Assembly: GCA_018712265.1 (NCBI GenBank)
Contig: DVHF01000036.1
Span: forward strand, 1-64,000
DNA: 64,000 nucleotides
Source of the DNA: Candidatus Gallacutalibacter pullicola
GTDB lineage: Bacteria; Bacillota; Clostridia; Oscillospirales; Acutalibacteraceae
Reading direction: 5' to 3'
The position numbers were made by a program, and so were the translations under genes. Below, piece by piece: positions 8,869 through 17,336 of this stretch. The notes below the pieces were generated by a model. That model did no database searches, had not been told where the DNA came from, and saw nothing but the letters and a program-made list of their open reading frames with translations. The first letter of the stretch is position 1. Each line of letters begins with the position of its first letter.

Positions 8869-10098
8869 ATGAACGGAAAAAGATACCGCACGAAAAATGA
8901 AGCGATTTACTCAGAGCAGAAACTGCGTGCCGTCCTCGGGAGGGATCTCGCCCCCTCTCCCAAGGTGGACGCCGCGCTCCGGGAGGCGTATATCCTCCTT
9001 GATGGCAGAAAACAGCCGGTCCGGCCGAAGCGTCCTCTGCGCCGTCTGGCGGCAAGCCTGTGCGCGGCTGCCGTGCTGCTTGGCGGCGGTACGGCGTTCT
9101 GCATCACCAACCCTGTGATCGCCGCGCAGATCCCGCTGATCGGCAGGATATTTGCTTCGGTCGAGCAGGACATCAGCCATCCCGGCGATTACAGCAGCCG
9201 CGCCGAACCGCTGGCCGCTTCCGGCAGCGACGGCGCAGCCTATGTGCGTGAGTCCGGCGACCTGACCGTCACTTTTTCGGAGGCGTATTACGACAGCATG
9301 GCGCTGTACCTCAGTGTGCGCATCGAAAGCGCGGAAGGGTTTCCGCCTGATTTTATCCTCACGGAGAATCTGGAGGGCTATCAGTGGGACTACGATACCC
9401 TGAGACTGATCTCCACGGCCTCGATCTTCCCGTCTGCCGGCCAATCGGAGGAATTTGAGCCTGTTGAGCAGATCATCGGCCCCGATACCATCGAGGGGAA
9501 GTTCACCGACAGCCACACCTTTGACGGGGTTCTCTGCGTCGATCTCGCCCAGATGCGCACAGAGGACGGCGAACCTGTCGCTCTGCCGGATTCTTTCCAA
9601 TACCGCCTGTCTGTCACGCAGGTCTGGTCGGAGCTGTTTGAGACAAAGCCGGTTCTCACCCGGGATCCCGATACGGGCGGAACGGTGACGGTTGAGGAGC
9701 CGGTCATCCAGAGGTACAGCGGCGATTGGGAGTTCACCTTCGATGTGACGCTGGATACCTCCGAGACGGTACGGGTGGCGGTCAACGATACTAATGAGGA
9801 CGGGATCGGCATCGGGATGGTCGAGAAATCATCGTATACCATCCAGGCAGAACTGCTCCTCCCGGAGGGCGCGCCGGTCTACGACTACTTTGTGGCGATT
9901 TGCGACAAGGATAACCGCCTGCTTGATTTCCGCGAGGGGAATACGTCCTATGTTTATGACATTTATGGCCGTGATGTGAGCGAGGTGCATATCTACGTCT
10001 GCGACTATGTGACGTATATGGACGAATGTAAGGCGGAGAATTACCGGAACCTGCCGAAAAAGGCGCTTTACCAGACTACTGTTACTCTGACGGAGTAG
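8869..10098 (+). CDS. Membrane anti-sigma factor-like protein (DUF4179 type)
   Basis: 409 residues from ATG 8869, set by GGAAGGAGG seven nt upstream; it begins 16 bp after the sigma gene. Residues 1-55 are cytosolic (EAIYSEQKLRAVLGRD..), residues about 58-78 form the single membrane helix (LAASLCAAAVLLGGGTAFCI), and the rest is extracytoplasmic beta-rich sequence (SGDLTVTFSEAYYDSMALYL and similar repeats). This is the layout of DUF4179-containing partners of ECF sigma factors: the short N-terminus holds the sigma factor, and the outer domain senses a ligand. The cytosolic segment lacks a zinc-binding HxxxCxxC motif, so it is not a ZAS-type anti-sigma. Role as anti-sigma is inferred from order and topology. 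Confidence 0.75.
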   Translation: MNGKRYRTKNEAIYSEQKLRAVLGRDLAPSPKVDAALREAYILLDGRKQPVRPKRPLRRLAASLCAAAVLLGGGTAFCITNPVIAAQIPLIGRIFASVEQDISHPGDYSSRAEPLAASGSDGAAYVRESGDLTVTFSEAYYDSMALYLSVRIESAEGFPPDFILTENLEGYQWDYDTLRLISTASIFPSAGQSEEFEPVEQIIGPDTIEGKFTDSHTFDGVLCVDLAQMRTEDGEPVALPDSFQYRLSVTQVWSELFETKPVLTRDPDTGGTVTVEEPVIQRYSGDWEFTFDVTLDTSETVRVAVNDTNEDGIGIGMVEKSSYTIQAELLLPEGAPVYDYFVAICDKDNRLLDFREGNTSYVYDIYGRDVSEVHIYVCDYVTYMDECKAENYRNLPKKALYQTTVTLTE

Positions 10099-10113
10099 GG
10101 CAGAGAATGAAAG

Positions 10114-10149
10114 ACGGGGGAGGATCGTGTTCCGATCTTCCCCCGTTTG
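10114..10149 (+). terminator. Terminator after the sigma/anti-sigma operon
   Basis: ACGGGGGAGGATCG (10114-10127) pairs with CGATCTTCCCCCGT (10133-10146) around a 5-nt loop, followed by TTTGAG; a strong stem with a short T-tract. Confidence 0.7.
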
Positions 10150-10239
10150 AGAATTGTTGAAAATTTGAGTTGTTTGCTTTGAACTTTTCTGTGGCGGGCA
10201 GCTTGGATGGGCTGGACGAAAAGTCTTTTTCTGGTGCTT

Positions 10240-10400
10240 TCCACCGCGACAGAGCACCTGCGGTGGGCAGACCGCGCAAGCGTCGTACCTCCGCCCGGCT
10301 GGACGATCGATTGGGCTGATTTGCCCGCGCTGCAATCTTTCTTCGTACATTTACATTAGCGAGCCGATTTAGCTTGCACAGGGGTGTATCACAAGGCTTG
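10240..10400 (-). repeat. R1 repeat, degenerate copy (H)
   Basis: Contains the family modules in reverse orientation: ACCGCGACAGAGCACC, CCTGCGGTGGGCAGACCGCG, CGTCGTACCTCCGCCCGG and the core GCCCGCGCTGCAATC. The -10 box of the core is degenerate here. On the minus strand it points at the 3' end of the anti-sigma gene, so it drives nothing obvious. Confidence 0.55.
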
Positions 10401-10424
10401 GCCTTGTGGTGGAGTGGGAATACT

Positions 10425-10587
10425 GCCTCTGGGGTCCGCAAAAGCGTTTCGGGGAACCATCCACCGGATGGTTCCCCTGCTCTGTTTGCTCATCTTTCTT
10501 GGGGAACGCTTCGCGTTCCTCTTTCATGGGGGCCAGCCCCCGCACCCCCGCAGCCTTTTGAAAAAGGCTGGCGAAAACTTTAATTTG
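10425..10587. repeat. R2 repeat copy 1 (gene 3' end family)
   Basis: Stem-loops in series: GGGGAACCATCC/GGATGGTTCCCC (10452-10478), GGGGAACGC/GCGTTCC (about 10500-10520), GGGGGCCAGCCCCC, and AGCCTTTTGAAAAAGGCT ending directly at the stop codon of the leftward pectinesterase gene. The same series recurs near 23.3 kb and, inverted, at 43.7 kb. Confidence 0.7.
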
Positions 10588-10589
10588 GT

Positions 10590-11552
10590 TCAGCCTGCCG
10601 GGTTCCAGTCGTCTGTGCCGCCCAGCACGCGCTCCCTGGTATACTGCGCAGCCTCCTGCGCCGTCAGGCTATGCACCCAATCGGGACGCGATGCGTTTTT
10701 GGCGCCCTCCCCGGTGCTTTCAAATTCCGCACAGAATACGGTCGATTCGCTCTCGGGCTTGTCCCAGTTATCGAACCCCTCCTTGCGGATGTGCGCCCCC
10801 AGCTGGCAGCGCAGAAAGACCGCCTTTGCGAAATTGCGCCACGGACGGAACAGGTAGACGGATTCCGGCGCGCAGTCCCCGGTGAAGCGGCAGTCTGCAA
10901 ATACGTAGCCGTATTCCTGCCCCTCGGCGGTGGACGGAGCCGTCACAAAGCCGTTGATTTTCTCTCCCAGATCGTTTGAGTAAAATTCGCAGCCGGAAAA
11001 ATAAGCCGTCGCGGAACCGAAAATAAAATCGATATCGCCGCGGAAATAACAGTTTTCGTAGTACTGCCTGCCGTTGATGCGCGGCGCGTACTGGCGCGGC
11101 CCCTTGAATCCGCCGGGGATGATCTCTTTGGGCGGCAGCGGTCCGGTGAACAGCGTATCCTGCCAGCTCAGAAAGCGGCAGTTCCGGAAATGGACGCGGT
11201 CGGCGTCCACGTAGGCGGCCAGCGCCTGTCCCGCCTGTTTGCCGCAGCCGGCGTCGTTTTCAAAGGTGATATTCTCCGCGGTGAAATCCGAAGCCCCCAC
11301 GAAAAAGGTATAGGAATTGAAGGTGCCCATTGGCGTGCCGTCCGGCAGGAGCTTCTTAGCGCCGTCGTTCCACACGATTTTGACATCGCCCTCGCCGATC
11401 ATACGGATGCGCGGCTTCTCGACCGTCACCTTCTGGCGGTATACGCCGCTTTTGATATGGATCTCCGCGCCCTCCGCAGGCGCAGCGTCCACTGCCGACT
11501 GGATATCCTGAAACATGGCGCTGCCGTCCTGCGCTGCTGTGATAATTTTCAT
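10590..11552 (-). CDS. Pectinesterase (CE8), apparently cytoplasmic
   Basis: 320 residues, start ATG 11552 with AAAGGGG upstream. CE8 enzymes demethylate polygalacturonate, releasing methanol. Family signs in order: MFQDIQSAVDAAP (residues ~13-25), GTFNSYTFFV and ALAAYVDADRVHF before SWQDTLFTG (about residue 130-137), the active-site segment GDIDFIFGSATAYF with the catalytic aspartate (about 172-186), and YLFRPWRNF (about 230-238), matching the LGRPW motif. There is no signal peptide, so it probably acts on imported methylated oligogalacturonides, in line with the GH4 galacturonidase at 6.6 kb. It lies 40 bp downstream of the NSS transporter and may share its transcript. Confidence 0.9.
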   Translation of the reverse strand: MKIITAAQDGSAMFQDIQSAVDAAPAEGAEIHIKSGVYRQKVTVEKPRIRMIGEGDVKIVWNDGAKKLLPDGTPMGTFNSYTFFVGASDFTAENITFENDAGCGKQAGQALAAYVDADRVHFRNCRFLSWQDTLFTGPLPPKEIIPGGFKGPRQYAPRINGRQYYENCYFRGDIDFIFGSATAYFSGCEFYSNDLGEKINGFVTAPSTAEGQEYGYVFADCRFTGDCAPESVYLFRPWRNFAKAVFLRCQLGAHIRKEGFDNWDKPESESTVFCAEFESTGEGAKNASRPDWVHSLTAQEAAQYTRERVLGGTDDWNPAG

Positions 11553-11592
11553 TGAAAGCCCCTTTCTACAGACTGCATAGACCGTCCGGTGC

Positions 11593-12954
11593 TCAGGCGG
11601 TGATGTATTGATAGACGTTGATGAAGCCCATAACGGTGATCACGGCGATCAGAACCGGCGTGATCAGGCGGATGCACCAGATCCAGGCCTTTTTCAGCGT
11701 GAATTTAACGGATCCGGACGATTCGATATGGGCGATGATTTTGCCGGGGCCCCAGAACCATCCCACATAGACACACAGGGACAGGCCGCCGATCGGCATA
11801 AGGATATTATCTGTGATCATCTCCATAAAACCGAATACAGAATAGCCGAGAATATGAATGTCCTCAAGGGCACCGTAGGAAAGTGCGCTCGGGATGCCCA
11901 GCAGGAAAGCCGCCAGTGCCGTGAGAATGACCGCCTTATTGCGCGTCCAGCCGAGACTGTCGATAAAGAACGATGCGACACTTTCCAATAGCGCGATGAC
12001 GGAGGTGATAGCGGCAAAAAACATCATTATGAAGAACAGTATTGCGAACACCGCCCCGCCAGTCAGTTCACTGAACACACGCGGCAGCGTCTCAAAAACA
12101 AGTCCCTGCCCCTGCGCCGGTTCCAGTCCGAACGCGAACACCGCCGGGAAGATGGCAAGACCAGCCATCACCGCGGCCATAGTGTCCAGCCCTGCGATGG
12201 TGGCGCAGCTTTTCGGAATGTTTTCCTCCTTGCGCAGGTAGCTGCCGTAGGTGATGGTGATGCCCATGCCAAGGCTCAGCGAGTAGAAAACCTGTCCCAT
12301 AGCCGCCACAAGGGAATTGGCGTTGAACCCTCCGTCGCCCGGCAGGAAGATGAAGCGAAGCCCCTCAATCGCGCCCGGCAGCGTGACGGAACGGATGATC
12401 AGGATAATCAGCAGGACAAACAGGCCCGGCATCATGACCGTGGAGGCCCGTTCAATCCCCTTTGTCCCCTTGTAGCAGACGAATGCAGTCAGGAACATGA
12501 AAACAAACAGCCATACAACAGGCTCCACGGGCTGGGCGATGTACGCGCTGAAATCAGCCGGGGCCTGGAATGTGGTGATGTAGGAGGCGATATATTTGAG
12601 AATCCAGCCGCCGATCACGCTGTAATACGATACGATGATGAAAGCGCACAGGATTCCCAGCACGCCGATGAATGTGATTTTTTTGTTGATGGTACGGCAC
12701 GCGTTGACGGGATTTTTCTGCGTCATGCGGCCGATTGACATCTCTGTGATCATGACAGGGATACCCAGCACGACGATAAATATCAGATAGACTGCAAGGA
12801 ATTGGAATCCGCCGTTGCGTCCCATCAGATATGGGAATTTCCACAGATTTCCAAGTCCGATGGCAGCGCCGGCCGTTGCGAGGATAAAACCGGCCTTTGA
12901 AGCCCATTGCCCCCTGTGATGATGCTGCCGCGTCTGTCCTGTTTTCTGTTCCAT
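11593..12954 (-). CDS. Sodium-dependent transporter, NSS (SNF) family
   Basis: 453 residues from ATG 12954 with GGGGAG upstream; an in-frame TTG five codons earlier is less likely. Members import amino acids or related solutes with Na+. The first helix carries the diagnostic unwound-helix motif AGAAIGLGNLWKFPYLMGRNGGFQFL (seen as ATAGAAIGLGNLWKFPYL, then NGGFQF). About eleven or twelve hydrophobic helices follow, e.g. FLAVYLIFIVVLGIPVMI, GVLGILCAFIIVSYYSVIGG, AVFAILFFIMMFFAAITSVI. Bacterial homologues such as MhsT and TnaT carry hydrophobic amino acids; the TrpB2 gene lies just upstream, which hints at tryptophan or indole metabolism but proves nothing. Confidence 0.9.
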   Translation of the reverse strand: MEQKTGQTRQHHHRGQWASKAGFILATAGAAIGLGNLWKFPYLMGRNGGFQFLAVYLIFIVVLGIPVMITEMSIGRMTQKNPVNACRTINKKITFIGVLGILCAFIIVSYYSVIGGWILKYIASYITTFQAPADFSAYIAQPVEPVVWLFVFMFLTAFVCYKGTKGIERASTVMMPGLFVLLIILIIRSVTLPGAIEGLRFIFLPGDGGFNANSLVAAMGQVFYSLSLGMGITITYGSYLRKEENIPKSCATIAGLDTMAAVMAGLAIFPAVFAFGLEPAQGQGLVFETLPRVFSELTGGAVFAILFFIMMFFAAITSVIALLESVASFFIDSLGWTRNKAVILTALAAFLLGIPSALSYGALEDIHILGYSVFGFMEMITDNILMPIGGLSLCVYVGWFWGPGKIIAHIESSGSVKFTLKKAWIWCIRLITPVLIAVITVMGFINVYQYITA

Positions 12955-12983
12955 AAAAACACTCCCCAAATTGTGATATCTAC

Positions 12984-13012
12984 ATCATACCTGCTTTTTG
13001 ATACTTTGTCCA
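12984..13012 (-). promoter_or_regulatory. Promoter of the NSS transporter gene
   Basis: On the minus strand: TGGACA (13012-13007), 17-bp spacer, TATGAT (12989-12984), 29 nt upstream of the start codon. Confidence 0.6.
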
Positions 13013-13103
13013 GAAGCTTTGTGGAAAATTCTACAGAAAGGCGGCTTTTCTGCGGTGCAAATTACGCGGTATGGAACGCAAGAAATTACCATAATTGTGA
13101 AGA

Positions 13104-13147
13104 AAAAGCAAAAGACCGGTACGAGACCGGTCCTTTGCTTTTTTTGG
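13104..13147. terminator. Strong bidirectional terminator
   Basis: AAAGCAAAAGACCGGT (13106-13120 region) pairs with GACCGGTCCTTTGCTTT around the loop ACGA. A T-run follows on the plus strand and an A-run precedes the stem, so it works on both strands. It probably ends the leftward trpB transcript, 270 nt past its stop. The rest of the 12955-13415 gap is A/T-rich and otherwise empty. Confidence 0.7.
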
Positions 13148-13415
13148 GGAGGAGTTGTATTGAAAAAGGTGCGGCATCCCTGCCGCGAGGCTTGTAATCA
13201 AAGTTATTTATCTAACAGGCTTCCCTGTTTTCTGACACTATTATAGCTCATGAAAGCCGCACTGTCAACAGGGTTTGGGGCGGTTTTTGACGAATCTCTT
13301 TTTTCGATAAATTGCGATTTTTCAAAAAACCGATCTTTATTATTATTGACAATAGTTCACGGAATATTCAGGGCATAATGACGAAAACAAAGGGAAACAA
13401 CACCCGTGTTCTTGT

Positions 13416-14795
13416 TTATTCCTGAATCCCGGGGATCTTGGGCAGGGACGCAAACCCGGGTTCCAGATCCTCGTCGGTGGGGATGTAATCGGTCATTTTG
13501 CCCTCATTGTAGGCGGCATAGGCGGCCATATCGAAATAGCCGGTGCCGGTCAGGCCGAACAGAATCGTCTTGGCCTCGCCCGTTTCGCGGCACTTGATTG
13601 CCTCGTCGATGGCGGCGCGGATCGCGTGGGAGGATTCCGGGGCCGGGAGGATTGTCTCCACCTTGGCAAAGGTGACGGCCGCTTCAAAGACGTGGGTCTG
13701 CTCCACGGCGCGGGCTTCGTCGAGCCAGCCGTCGTGGTACAGCTTCGACAGGATCGGCGACATCCCGTGATAGCGCAGGCCGCCCGCGTGGTTTCTGGAC
13801 GGGATGAATCCGCTGCCGAGCGTATACATCCGCGCCAGCGGCGTGACCTTTCCGGTGTCGCAGTAGTCGTAGGCGTAGCGTCCGCGGGTAAGCGACGGGC
13901 AGGATGCCGGCTCCACCGCGATAAAGTACGGATTTGCCTTGCCGAGCAGCTTGTCCTGCATGAACGGCGCGATCAGGCCGGCCAGATTGGATCCGCCGCC
14001 GGCGCAGCCGATCACGATGTCGGGATATTCGCCGAGCAGCTCCAGCGCCTTTTTGGCTTCCAGGCCGATGATGGACTGGTGCAGCACCACCTGATTGAGC
14101 ACAGAGCCGAGCACATAGCGGCAGTCCTGCGAGGTAGTCGCTTTTTCGATCGCCTCAGAAATGGCGCAGCCGAGGCTCCCGCTGGTATTCGGATCCCCGG
14201 CGAGGATCGCGCGGCCGACCTTTGTGGTGTCGCTGGGGCTGGGAATGACGTCCGCGCCGAAGGTGCGGATAATCTCGCGGCGGTAGGGCTTCTGCTCATA
14301 GGAGCCTTTCACCATAAAGACGGTCAGATCCATCCCGAAATACGCGCAGGCTTCGGCAAGGGCGGTGCCCCACTGGCCCGCGCCCGTCTCGGTGGTGAGG
14401 GAGGTCAGGCCCTGCTTTTTGGCGTAGTACGCCTGCGCCACCGCGGAATTCAGCTTGTGGCTGCCGGAGGTATTATTCCCCTCAAACTTGAAATAAATGT
14501 GCGCCGGGGTTTTCAGATACCGCTCGAGATCGTAGGCACGGTTGAGCGGGGAGGGGCGGTACGCCTTGTAAATTTCGAGGACCTCGTCCGGGATATCGAA
14601 CCAGCGCGTGGTGGAATCCGTCTCCTGTGCCGCGAGCTGTTCGCAGAAGATCGGGTACAGATCCTCCGTGCGGATCGGCTGGAAGGTCACGGGATTGAGC
14701 ATCGGATCGGGCTGATCTTTCATATCGGCGCGCAGATTGTACCACTGCGCCGGCATCTGCTCTTCGGTGAGGATCAGCCTGTGGGGGATTTTCAT
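13416..14795 (-). CDS. trpB: TrpB-like pyridoxal-phosphate enzyme (TrpB2 type)
   Basis: 459 residues, start ATG 14795 with AAAGGAG upstream. The length and N-terminus (MKIPHRLILTEEQMPAQWYN) are those of the TrpB2 subgroup, which has an N-terminal extension relative to TrpB1. The PLP lysine is in NNTSGSHKLNSA (about residue 115), the carboxylate-binding region in ETGAGQWGTALAEAC, and the phosphate-binding glycines in GCAGGGSNLAG. It condenses indole with serine to give tryptophan; stand-alone TrpB2 proteins may act on indole without a TrpA partner or on other amino acids. No trpA or other trp gene is nearby. No T-box or leader peptide is visible in the 145 bp upstream. Confidence 0.88.
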   Translation of the reverse strand: MKIPHRLILTEEQMPAQWYNLRADMKDQPDPMLNPVTFQPIRTEDLYPIFCEQLAAQETDSTTRWFDIPDEVLEIYKAYRPSPLNRAYDLERYLKTPAHIYFKFEGNNTSGSHKLNSAVAQAYYAKKQGLTSLTTETGAGQWGTALAEACAYFGMDLTVFMVKGSYEQKPYRREIIRTFGADVIPSPSDTTKVGRAILAGDPNTSGSLGCAISEAIEKATTSQDCRYVLGSVLNQVVLHQSIIGLEAKKALELLGEYPDIVIGCAGGGSNLAGLIAPFMQDKLLGKANPYFIAVEPASCPSLTRGRYAYDYCDTGKVTPLARMYTLGSGFIPSRNHAGGLRYHGMSPILSKLYHDGWLDEARAVEQTHVFEAAVTFAKVETILPAPESSHAIRAAIDEAIKCRETGEAKTILFGLTGTGYFDMAAYAAYNEGKMTDYIPTDEDLEPGFASLPKIPGIQE

Positions 14796-14827
14796 ACGGT
14801 TAAACTCCTTTCATTGCTGCCGTTTCG

Positions 14828-14940
14828 CGGCTTTTTTTCAGGGACTTTGCCCCTGGATCCCGCGTCTGCGTTTCGGTGGGCGCTTTGTTTGTGCACCGCT
14901 CTGGCGCACGGCGCCCTTTTGAAAAAGGCGGACGAAAATT
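14828..14940. repeat. R2 repeat, partial copy 4
   Basis: The tail CCCTTTTGAAAAAGGCGGAC (14910-14931) with GAAAATTTTA abuts the stop codon of the leftward kinase gene at 14941, as in copy 1. The remainder (CAGGGACTTTGCCCCTG, GCACCGC..GCGCACGGCGC) is diverged. It occupies most of the gap between the kinase and trpB. Confidence 0.5.
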
Positions 14941-16047
14941 TTATGATTTTGACACAAACAGCTTTGGCCACAGGGCTTCCATATCGCTGACGAGCTTGAA
15001 CTGAGTGCGGCAGCGATCGAGATTCTGGCCATCGCGGTGGATGCGGAAATAGTGATCGCCCTCCAGATAATCCGTCAGGAAGCGGATCCCGCATTCCAGC
15101 GTCATCAGCTTGGCGCCCCAGGGCAGGTATTCCTTTTCCGCCGGTGTGAGCGCGTCCCCGGCGGCTTCCAGGAATCCCTTTGTATAGATCCGGTACAGAT
15201 CCAGATCGAAATTCACTTTCGACAGATCGCGCTCATCCTCCGCGCAGTGGTTCGCGCCGAACCGGATCGAATCGCCGTAGTCGTTCAGCGACAGGCCGGG
15301 CATCACCGTATCGAGATCGATCACGCAGATCCCGCGTCCGGTCGCCTTGTCTATCAGGATATTATTCAGTTTTGTATCGTTGTGCGTGACGCGCAGCGGG
15401 AGTTCCCCGGCGTCGAGAAGATCCATCAGCACGGCGCAGTCCTTTTCGCGGGAGAGCACAAACTCCGTCTCCTGCCGGACGTCCTTTGCGCGGCCGCAGG
15501 GATCCTCCCGGAGTGCTTTCTGGAAATTGCGGAACCTGTCGCGCGTATCATGGAACCGCGCGATCGTCTCGTGCAGGGAGGATGCGTCGTAGCCCGCAAG
15601 GAGCATCTGGAACTTCCCGAACGTCTTGGCGCTCTCGTAGAACTGCTCCGGCCGCTGCACCGACTGTAAACAGACGGTCCCCTCCACAAACGGATACACG
15701 CGCCAGCAGCCGTCCTGACTGTCGCGGAAATATGGTTTTCCATCGCGTGTGCGCAGCACCGTGAGCGTCTCGCGCGCCGGATCGCCGCCGTTCCGGGTGA
15801 TCACGCCGCGCAGATAATCTGTGACGCCGGTGATGTTTTCCATCAGTCCGTCGGGGTCGCGGAACGTCTCCGTGTTGATCCGCTGAAGAATGTAGCGCAC
15901 ACAGTCGCCGTTATCGTCCTGCACATAGACGCAGAACGTGTCGTTGATATGTCCCTGCCCGTAACGCAGGGCCCCGGCGATCTCCCCGCCGAAGTCAAAG
16001 CCGTTCAGCGCCTCCTGAAGCGTCTCTTCCGCCTGGCATCTGGCCAT
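14941..16047 (-). CDS. Aminoglycoside-phosphotransferase-fold sugar kinase (NahK-like)
   Basis: 368 residues. Start ATG 16047 is preceded by GGAGGTGTGACG, which itself contains the stop of the upstream gene, so the two are translationally coupled. The fold signs are GQGHINDTF (P-loop-like), RYILQRINTETF, the catalytic loop VTHNDTKLNNIL (about residue 232-243) and VIDLDTVMPG with the Mg2+ aspartate. This combination is typical of N-acetylhexosamine 1-kinases (NahK/LnpB), which make GlcNAc-1-P or GalNAc-1-P. Pairing with a nucleotidyltransferase immediately upstream supports a sugar to sugar-1-P to NDP-sugar route. The exact sugar is not determined. Confidence 0.8.
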   Translation of the reverse strand: MARCQAEETLQEALNGFDFGGEIAGALRYGQGHINDTFCVYVQDDNGDCVRYILQRINTETFRDPDGLMENITGVTDYLRGVITRNGGDPARETLTVLRTRDGKPYFRDSQDGCWRVYPFVEGTVCLQSVQRPEQFYESAKTFGKFQMLLAGYDASSLHETIARFHDTRDRFRNFQKALREDPCGRAKDVRQETEFVLSREKDCAVLMDLLDAGELPLRVTHNDTKLNNILIDKATGRGICVIDLDTVMPGLSLNDYGDSIRFGANHCAEDERDLSKVNFDLDLYRIYTKGFLEAAGDALTPAEKEYLPWGAKLMTLECGIRFLTDYLEGDHYFRIHRDGQNLDRCRTQFKLVSDMEALWPKLFVSKS

Positions 16048-16049
16048 CG

Positions 16050-16970
16050 TCACACCTCCCACAGATTGTCCGGGTACAGCCCGGCGGCCGTCTTTTCCGC
16101 GATTGCCGCCATGACGGCCGGCTTATCCTCGCGATAGGTGACGCCGTACCATTTATCCGGGCTGCGGAGCACCTGCACGGTGGCCTTTCCCTCGGCGATC
16201 AACTCGCTGACGACGCTGGGCAGGAAGTATTCCCCTTTGAGCGGGTTCTCCCTGAGCGCGCGATCCAGAAATGCGCTGAACCGCTCGGACGTCTCGCGCA
16301 GGAAGCTTTCCGAGAAGCCCCACAGGTTCATGGATACGATGCTGTCCGGATCGACGTCCACCCAGCTTCCGTTTTCATCGAAATGGATCCCGCCGTCGTA
16401 CAGCTCGATCTTTGTGCGTTCCGTGACGCTTTGGAGCGTGTGATCGGGATTCTCCACACACACGCCGCGCGAAACGTACCCGTGCTCTGTGACGGTATTT
16501 TTCAGCAGATATCCCACCATCGCGTAGCGGTAAATGGAATCATCCTGATGCGTGGAGAGATAGCGGTAAATTTCAGAGAACGCCTCGGGGCCGTAGTAGT
16601 CGTCGGCGTTGATGACGGCGAACGGCGCATCAATGACATGGCGCGCCGCCAGCACCGCATGGGCGGTTCCCCACGGCTTTGTGCGGCCCTCCGGGACGGA
16701 ATAGCCCTGCGGCAGATCGTCCAGCTCCTGGAATACGTAACGCACCTCCATCACCTTGGAGATACGGTTCCCGACCGCCTGCCGGAACGCCTCCTCAATC
16801 TCGTGCTTGATGATGAATACCACCGTCTCGAAGCCCGCGCGCCGGGCGTCGTACAGGGAATAGTCGATGATGATCTGTCCGTGGTTCCCGACAGGATCGA
16901 TCTGTTTCAAGCCTCCGTAGCGGCTGCCCATTCCGGCGGCCATCACGACAAGGACCGGTTTTTTATTCAC
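16050..16970 (-). CDS. Sugar-phosphate nucleotidyltransferase-like protein
   Basis: 306 residues from GTG 16970, chosen because GGAGG sits 7 nt upstream; a longer frame to 17054 has no ribosome site. The N-terminus LVVMAAGMGSRYGGLKQID carries the G-x-G-x-R nucleotide-binding signature of the RmlA/GlmU fold, followed by INADDYYG (metal-binding aspartates, about residue 105-112) and the substrate region GRTKPWGTAHAVLAAR. Such proteins transfer NMP to a sugar-1-phosphate. It ends 2 bp before the kinase start and overlaps its ribosome site. The subfamily is usually annotated only as 'NTP transferase'; nucleotide and sugar are unknown. Confidence 0.8.
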   Translation of the reverse strand: MNKKPVLVVMAAGMGSRYGGLKQIDPVGNHGQIIIDYSLYDARRAGFETVVFIIKHEIEEAFRQAVGNRISKVMEVRYVFQELDDLPQGYSVPEGRTKPWGTAHAVLAARHVIDAPFAVINADDYYGPEAFSEIYRYLSTHQDDSIYRYAMVGYLLKNTVTEHGYVSRGVCVENPDHTLQSVTERTKIELYDGGIHFDENGSWVDVDPDSIVSMNLWGFSESFLRETSERFSAFLDRALRENPLKGEYFLPSVVSELIAEGKATVQVLRSPDKWYGVTYREDKPAVMAAIAEKTAAGLYPDNLWEV

Positions 16971-17246
16971 AAGAATCCCTCCTGAATCAGCACAGCGGGG
17001 AACGGGGGATGCTCCGATTCCTGTCCGCCCGCATTTTATTTTCGTCCTTTTCATTATATTACAAAATGCCGCAGCGCAAAAGCCCCGTACTGAAAATTTT
17101 CCATCATATTCCCGTAATATCCGGTAGATTTATCTGCACGGTAAAAGCAAAAGTAAAATTATCGCTAAAAATATCAATAAAATAAATATTTTTTTATTGT
17201 GTTTATTGATTATTCGCCGCTGGATCCTGTTTTTTGAAAAATTCTC

Positions 17247-17275
17247 TTTACATTACCGTATTAGTTTGGTAAAAT
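17247..17275 (+). promoter_or_regulatory. Promoter of the amino acid binding protein gene
   Basis: TTTACA (17247-17252), 17-bp spacer, TAAAAT (17270-17275), about 60 nt upstream of the ATG. The leader contains a small CCGGG/CCCGG stem at 17286-17302. The gap from 16971 is otherwise A/T-rich and empty. Confidence 0.65.
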
Positions 17276-17336
17276 ACAAAAGTAACCGGGAGAGGAACCC
17301 GGGAGAATTCATTTGATTTCAAGGAGGATTCCATAG

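Noticed and set aside
14796-14940. T-box or trp leader upstream of trpB
   Set aside because: No T-box sequence, no run of Trp codons and no alternative hairpin pair; the gap is an R2-like fragment.
13626-14990. 454-codon plus-strand frame
   Set aside because: Antisense of trpB.
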